A DNA stretch of 8,482 bases from DATLBY01 sp035526665 (GTDB lineage Bacteria > Acidobacteriota > Terriglobia > Bryobacterales > Bryobacteraceae): positions 1 through 8,482 of the forward strand of contig DATLBY010000336.1 in the NCBI GenBank assembly GCA_035526665.1. Direction: 5' to 3'. Within the stretch, counting starts at the first letter, position 1. Each line of letters starts with the position of its first letter. This document shows positions 4,866-8,482 of this stretch, in pieces. The position numbers and the translations under genes are program-made. Below the pieces are notes generated by a model. The model worked only from the letters and a program-made list of their open reading frames with translations. It did not search any database and was not told the origin of the DNA.

Positions 4866-7850
4866 CTAAAGCATCTTTAGCGTCTGGGTCACAGTCGGAG
4901 CGGTCCCGGTGCACCAGACCTGAAAGGAATACACAGTTTTGGGCGCCAGACCTGTGAGAGGAATGGAGCGCTCTTGCGTCGCCGAAGTGTCTGCGGCCGT
5001 GCGCGCCCAGGTAGTCGGATTGGGAGAAGTGCCGTAACCTACGTAGCAGGCCACACCTGTATCGGGCGCATGGAACGCGATCGATACAGAAGAGGCTGTG
5101 AGTGACAGCACCCGCACATTGTTTACCCAGCCGAGCGCATTTTCCAGAACATCCTGGTTCATGCCGATATCCAGGTTATCCGTCGACCGGGAGGCTCCGC
5201 CGGACCGGTAGGCACTATCGTCCCGAACGCGCAGATTCAAACTGGCGGGTGCGCGCCATTTAACGCTCGCGATCCGCGCCGGTACGGTTGATTGGGTTGG
5301 CACGTAGCTGCCGCTGCCCGACCAGGCGGACGAGAAGGCAGACGCGTTTGAGTCTCCCGTCATATTCTGCGAGTTTGTGTAACCCGAAATGAACAGATTG
5401 TTCAGAAAGGTGGAGGCCCCATTCGTGAAGCACTTGAGACCGGCCGTACCCAGCAGACCGCCGCAGGCCGGGGTTCCTCCAAACGAGCCCCAGTCAATGA
5501 CGAGTCCCTGCCGTCCCCCGTCGGCATGTACATAGGCAGCATTATTGGTGAACTGGAAGCCTTCCACCATCTTGCTGATGATCTGCAGTACGCTCGGCAG
5601 TTGGCCGGCCGCCGAGTAGCAGGTGTTATGATCGTAAACCACGTCCTCGCCGCCATGACCAATTTGGAAACAGAACCCATTGCCGGGCGGCCCCATAAGG
5701 CTGTGCCACTTGTGCCCGCTGATGTTGGAAACCAGATTGTTCACCACCCGGAATCGGCGCCCCAGCTGCGGCACCGTCGCGCCTGAGTTCGGAGGTCCCC
5801 CCGAGGTCATGATCCCGCCATTGGCGTCATGGATCCAGTTGCTCTCGATCGTCACATCGCCGGCATAGGATGGAGTGGGCGCCAGGGAGTAACTCGCGTT
5901 GCCATTGATCATCACGCTGGCGCCATCGTTGGCGATGTCCCGGAAGCTGCCCGTGAACTCATTGCCTTTCAGCAGTACGCGTGCGCAGCGCTTACATTCC
6001 CAGTTGTGCCGGTTGCGATAGTTGAACCCGTCGCTGGACGGTGACCCGCTCACCAGCCGGGCCGGAGTCTCCAGGCGGTTACGCCGGAACGTGATGTCAG
6101 CCGGAGGCTGCCCCGCGTTGGAAGAGCAAAGCCCGTACGTGATGTTCGAGCCGGTATCGTCAAGATGCCACAGGATACCCGAGCCCTCATGATAAATGTT
6201 CTCCACCAGCATGGGCCCGGGACCGCAGCTCACAATGTTCTGAACAGCATCGAAGTAGTGGCCGGAGAGCCCGAAGTTCACATCGTCGTAGTTGTTGCAG
6301 CCCGACCAGGACCCGGCTGCGAACGTACAAGTGGCGACCCGCGCGTTGACGGGATTCCCGGTACCATTCGCAGGCCAGTTGCTGCCTGTTCCCGTTGTGC
6401 AATTGGTGCAGGCCGCCGTCGTTCCGGCGGGCAAGGTCACCATCACGGAGCAATCGGCAGGTCTGACCGTGACATAGGCGGTGCCGCTGGTCGACCCGGC
6501 CAGCGTCGTCGTGGCCGATGAAATGGCCGGGCAGTTCCCCAGACCGGTGTTATAGGTTCCGGCGGCAATTGTCAGCACGCCGCCGGCGGTCGTTTGGGTG
6601 AGTCCGGCCCGGCTGGGGCGCCAATAATCCATCTTTGTAATTGCCGACGCCCGGATCTGCACCGCCGAGCCTTCCCAATAGATCGGCACGTACTCACGCG
6701 CAGGCCTGCCTGCTCCCGTGATCCACACCCGGTCAAAGGCGATATAGGAATTACTCGGATACATGGTGATGTGTGTTGTCCATGGCGCTGGATCGGTGGT
6801 CGTCGCATCGCCCGCTCCGGAACGAAAGTCAATTCCCTTGATATACCAGTGGTGCGAAAACGCGCCGAACTGGACAGAGCCGCAGACATTGTTATTGGTG
6901 CCCGTGCAGGACACTCCCCAGGCCGGTGCGTGCGTGCGCCAAGCCTCGTCCACGCGAACATTTTCTGGAGGCAGCGGCACGTTGCCCTGAAGGGTGATGA
7001 AGTTGGAGTGTCTCGGCGGAAAAGGCATGATGTAGGAATTTGTTCCACTGATCGTCCGGATTGTGGTGCACGCCGGCCAGTCGGAAAGCTGGAGAGTCAT
7101 GCCGGAAGCATTGCTGACACAGTAATCCGCCGATTCACTGGTTCCCCCGATGCGGCCTACTTCCGTGCCGGGGTTCCCGGCAACTCGAACGCGATCGCCA
7201 TTGCTGTAGGTATTTTTCGACGTTCCCCTGGTGATCACATTCCCTGTGATGGAGGTGACCGTATCCGCGTCCGACGCCGGTGGAATCCGGACATAGGGGC
7301 TCCCGGCTGCATCGGCCGGAATCGTGATGACCTGGCATTTGGTGCTTTGGTTACTCACGGCGGTATTGATTTTAGCCTGCAGATCGCTCAAATTCGAAGC
7401 CACAGTCTGGGACGTGCAGTTCGCCGTCGAGGGTTCCGAGATGGGGAAGTTGGCCATACTCTGGGGAAGCGCTGGAGGCACTGGGTGAACCGCTGGGACC
7501 GGAAGCAGTGTGATCCGTTGCGGCGTGCAGGCCGACCACCCACTCGCGTTGTGCGAGCGCGGACATAGATATAAATTCCTGGAACCGTCGGTATCTACGC
7601 CGGTCTGCAGACCCGACACGATGAGTTGTTGCGTGGATACGCCGTAATACGGGTTGTAAGTATAAAGAGTCTTACCTAACGACGTGGTTGGACCCCAGTC
7701 CACCCGCTGATTGTCGGGCGCGGTATCGCTGTTCCAGGTGACTCGAAAAGAAGAATGGCCAATATCATCCACATTGATTCCCGAAACCACCGGCTGGGCG
7801 TACACGGGCGTTAACGCCAGGATCAGAAGAAATAATATCCGTCGTGTCAT
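4866..7850 (-). CDS. Secreted right-handed beta-helix protein B with two FnIII-like domains (tandem paralogue of A)
   Basis: The protein has 994 residues. Its signal peptide is clear (MTRRILFLLILALTPVYA|QP, cleavage after residue 18). An FnIII-like domain (about 19-112) has SSFRVTWNSD and STQQLIVSGL, as expected of beta strands. The scaffold then begins with LSDLQAKINTAV (154-165), which recalls the start of many secreted parallel beta-helix proteins. A variable module follows (193-279), then scaffold (280-414), a Cys-rich module (415-518; Cys 440, 467, 481, 484, 508, 518), and scaffold again (519 to about 905) with GPGP at 543-546 and repeated Asn-turn rungs. A second FnIII-like domain (about 910-990) ends the protein; only LKML follows, so the linker and DUF2341-like domain of A are absent. 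The start ATG overlaps the stop of the upstream gene (ATGA), and no Shine-Dalgarno is visible (GTACCTCCC precedes the ATG), so translational coupling is likely. Expected to be exported and disulfide-stabilised; substrate or ligand unknown. Confidence 0.88.
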   Translation of the reverse strand: MTRRILFLLILALTPVYAQPVVSGINVDDIGHSSFRVTWNSDTAPDNQRVDWGPTTSLGKTLYTYNPYYGVSTQQLIVSGLQTGVDTDGSRNLYLCPRSHNASGWSACTPQRITLLPVPAVHPVPPALPQSMANFPISEPSTANCTSQTVASNLSDLQAKINTAVSNQSTKCQVITIPADAAGSPYVRIPPASDADTVTSITGNVITRGTSKNTYSNGDRVRVAGNPGTEVGRIGGTSESADYCVSNASGMTLQLSDWPACTTIRTISGTNSYIMPFPPRHSNFITLQGNVPLPPENVRVDEAWRTHAPAWGVSCTGTNNNVCGSVQFGAFSHHWYIKGIDFRSGAGDATTTDPAPWTTHITMYPSNSYIAFDRVWITGAGRPAREYVPIYWEGSAVQIRASAITKMDYWRPSRAGLTQTTAGGVLTIAAGTYNTGLGNCPAISSATTTLAGSTSGTAYVTVRPADCSVMVTLPAGTTAACTNCTTGTGSNWPANGTGNPVNARVATCTFAAGSWSGCNNYDDVNFGLSGHYFDAVQNIVSCGPGPMLVENIYHEGSGILWHLDDTGSNITYGLCSSNAGQPPADITFRRNRLETPARLVSGSPSSDGFNYRNRHNWECKRCARVLLKGNEFTGSFRDIANDGASVMINGNASYSLAPTPSYAGDVTIESNWIHDANGGIMTSGGPPNSGATVPQLGRRFRVVNNLVSNISGHKWHSLMGPPGNGFCFQIGHGGEDVVYDHNTCYSAAGQLPSVLQIISKMVEGFQFTNNAAYVHADGGRQGLVIDWGSFGGTPACGGLLGTAGLKCFTNGASTFLNNLFISGYTNSQNMTGDSNASAFSSAWSGSGSYVPTQSTVPARIASVKWRAPASLNLRVRDDSAYRSGGASRSTDNLDIGMNQDVLENALGWVNNVRVLSLTASSVSIAFHAPDTGVACYVGYGTSPNPTTWARTAADTSATQERSIPLTGLAPKTVYSFQVWCTGTAPTVTQTLKML
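6297..6608 (-). other. Cys-rich module inserted in the beta-helix, gene B
   Basis: Residues 415-518 of B are the counterpart of the module in A, of the same length (104) and with all six Cys conserved. The two copies differ at 27 positions by hand count, against 8 of 136 and 17 of 308 in the flanking scaffold. Confidence 0.6.
7014..7274 (-). other. Variable NGDRV-type module, gene B
   Basis: Residues 193-279 of B carry TYSNGDRVRVAG, SESADYCVSNASG and LQLSDWPAC. Compared with A it has indels (for example VRLPPGVSES against GRIGGTSES) and a different tail before MPFPPR. It is the least conserved part of the pair. Confidence 0.5.
7847..7850 (-). promoter_or_regulatory. ATGA stop/start overlap (translational coupling)
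   Basis: The TGA of the upstream surface-protein gene (7849-7847) shares bases with the ATG of gene B (7850-7848). The preceding minus-strand bases (GTGTACCTCCC) contain no Shine-Dalgarno, so re-initiation by terminating ribosomes is the likely way B is started. Confidence 0.6.
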
Positions 7851-8482
7851 GGGAGGTACACCGTAAGAGGAGCCGTGTGATACGTGGATCCGTTCCTAGT
7901 GCCCATTGTTGTCGAGACTGCAAATGTTGCTCCACTTCCGGTGGCTGGATTTCCGTTGAATATCAGCGTGTCCGTGGTGCCCGTTAAGCTCATGAAGTAG
8001 CCGCCATAAATCGAGAATGCCGTCATCAGCGTCGCCGCGCCTTCCGTAGCCGTGCATTGGAAGTAAAGAGTCCCAGCCGTCAGGGAAACAGGCGTATCCA
8101 GCATGAGAACCAGTTCGGTGCCCGAACCGGGGTTTGGGGCGCTGGCATAGCCAAGGCGTGTGCCGGCGGCGCTATACAGCCCCAGTGAAAGACCCTGGCC
8201 TCCCGACGTGGGCCAGCTGAGTACGTAGAGTCCTACTTTCGTGAATGTCGCACTGAGTGGAGGAACAACCGCCGCACAGACTTGCGCCCCGGGAGAGTCG
8301 CCGGCGTAGATGTCCCCGCTACTGCCGACGTTCCATCCAAACGGCGCCCAGGGAGAACCCGCGCCAAAGGAGCCGGATCCCGCTGCGCCTCCACCGATGG
8401 CCGTCCAGGTGTTTGTCGTATTGCAGGATTTCAAGGCATTGCTGCTGATGTTGAAAAAGAATTCGCGGCTGGCCGGGTCGCA
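7847..8482 (-). CDS. Modular surface/tail-fibre-like protein, C-terminal part (5' end beyond window)
   Basis: The reading frame is open to the window edge, so 211 C-terminal residues of a longer protein are visible. A TTG at 8434 could be taken as a start, but coding continues upstream of it without a stop as CDPASREFFFNISSNA, so it is internal. The visible part opens with a Cys-framed module (C1-D-P-A-S-R ... L-K-S-C20-N-T-T-N-T-W). From memory, such modules occur in acidobacterial and phage-tail-like or collagen-like surface proteins. A Gly/Ser-rich linker (about 29-44) follows, then about 160 residues with alternating strands (TKVGLYVLSW, LSLGLYSAAG, ELVLMLD, LYFQCTATEG) that look like a beta-sandwich. 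The protein ends in LTVYLP with no anchor or membrane segment. The family was not recognised with certainty, and no enzymatic motif is seen. The stop overlaps the start of gene B, which places both in one transcript and suggests they act in the same process. Confidence 0.72.
   Translation of the reverse strand, partial: CDPASREFFFNISSNALKSCNTTNTWTAIGGGAAGSGSFGAGSPWAPFGWNVGSSGDIYAGDSPGAQVCAAVVPPLSATFTKVGLYVLSWPTSGGQGLSLGLYSAAGTRLGYASAPNPGSGTELVLMLDTPVSLTAGTLYFQCTATEGAATLMTAFSIYGGYFMSLTGTTDTLIFNGNPATGSGATFAVSTTMGTRNGSTYHTAPLTVYLP

Larger units (their letters stand above)
4881..7850 (-). repeat. Tandem duplication, copy within gene B
   Basis: This is the partner of the copy in gene A, in the same orientation. 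The B sequence beyond the shared end (4880 down to about 4715) shows no recognisable relic of the linker or DUF2341-like domain of A, so the difference is not a single stop mutation. Confidence 0.92.

Noticed and set aside
6594..7568. A 324-residue open frame on the plus strand opposite gene B
   Set aside because: The matching antisense region of gene A is broken by stops into separate shorter frames despite high identity, so the frame is not conserved as a gene.
1196..7850. Assigning A and B to a specific polysaccharide lyase or hydrolase family
   Set aside because: The beta-helix fold is suggested by rung motifs, but no catalytic residue set of a named family could be identified by eye.
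7847..8434. TTG at 8434 as the true start of the upstream gene
   Set aside because: Coding-like sequence with a Cys paired to the later module continues in frame to the window edge without a stop, so the gene is truncated by the window rather than starting there.
1..8482. tRNA, rRNA, CRISPR, riboswitch or integrase signatures
   Set aside because: Nothing of these kinds was seen. The only long repeat is the coding duplication itself.

Overview
The window reads as a single minus-strand gene run from a GC-rich bacterium. In transcription order, from high to low coordinate, it holds: the 3' part of a modular surface-type protein (8482-7847); a secreted parallel beta-helix protein B (7850-4866); its close tandem paralogue A (4714-1196); and the 5' part of a polytopic membrane protein resembling GT-C-fold cell-surface glycopolymer proteins (1163-1). 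No RNA gene, mobile element, CRISPR array or credible plus-strand gene was seen. The style of the secreted proteins (signal peptide ending in AQP, fibronectin-type domain, beta-helix, small Cys-bearing beta modules) recalls Acidobacteriota such as the Solibacter/Bryobacter group. That assignment rests on memory of family style, not on a search.

The main event is a large tandem duplication. Genes A and B share about 3 kb of collinear sequence, with a constant coordinate offset of 3160 from about 1721 to beyond 3600. By hand count, the beta-helix scaffold is about 94% identical in protein, without gaps, over two blocks (8 differences in 136 residues and 17 in 308). Two embedded modules have diverged much more: a 104-residue Cys-rich module differs at 27 positions (about 74% identity), and an 87-88-residue module has both substitutions and indels. 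The copies also differ at the C-terminus. B stops right after its second fibronectin-like domain, while A continues through a Pro/Ala/Ser/Glu-rich linker into a domain that looks like DUF2341.

The genes are tightly packed. The upstream gene and B overlap by 4 bases (ATGA), 151 bases lie between B and A and contain a hairpin, and 32 bases lie between A and the membrane protein gene. The simplest reading, which is inference, is a co-transcribed cell-envelope cluster. In it, two exported beta-helix proteins with adhesin or carbohydrate-active-enzyme-like architecture, and a third modular surface protein, sit with a membrane protein that may assemble or modify a surface polysaccharide. No catalytic residues could be assigned, so whether A and B are enzymes, binding proteins or structural proteins is open.
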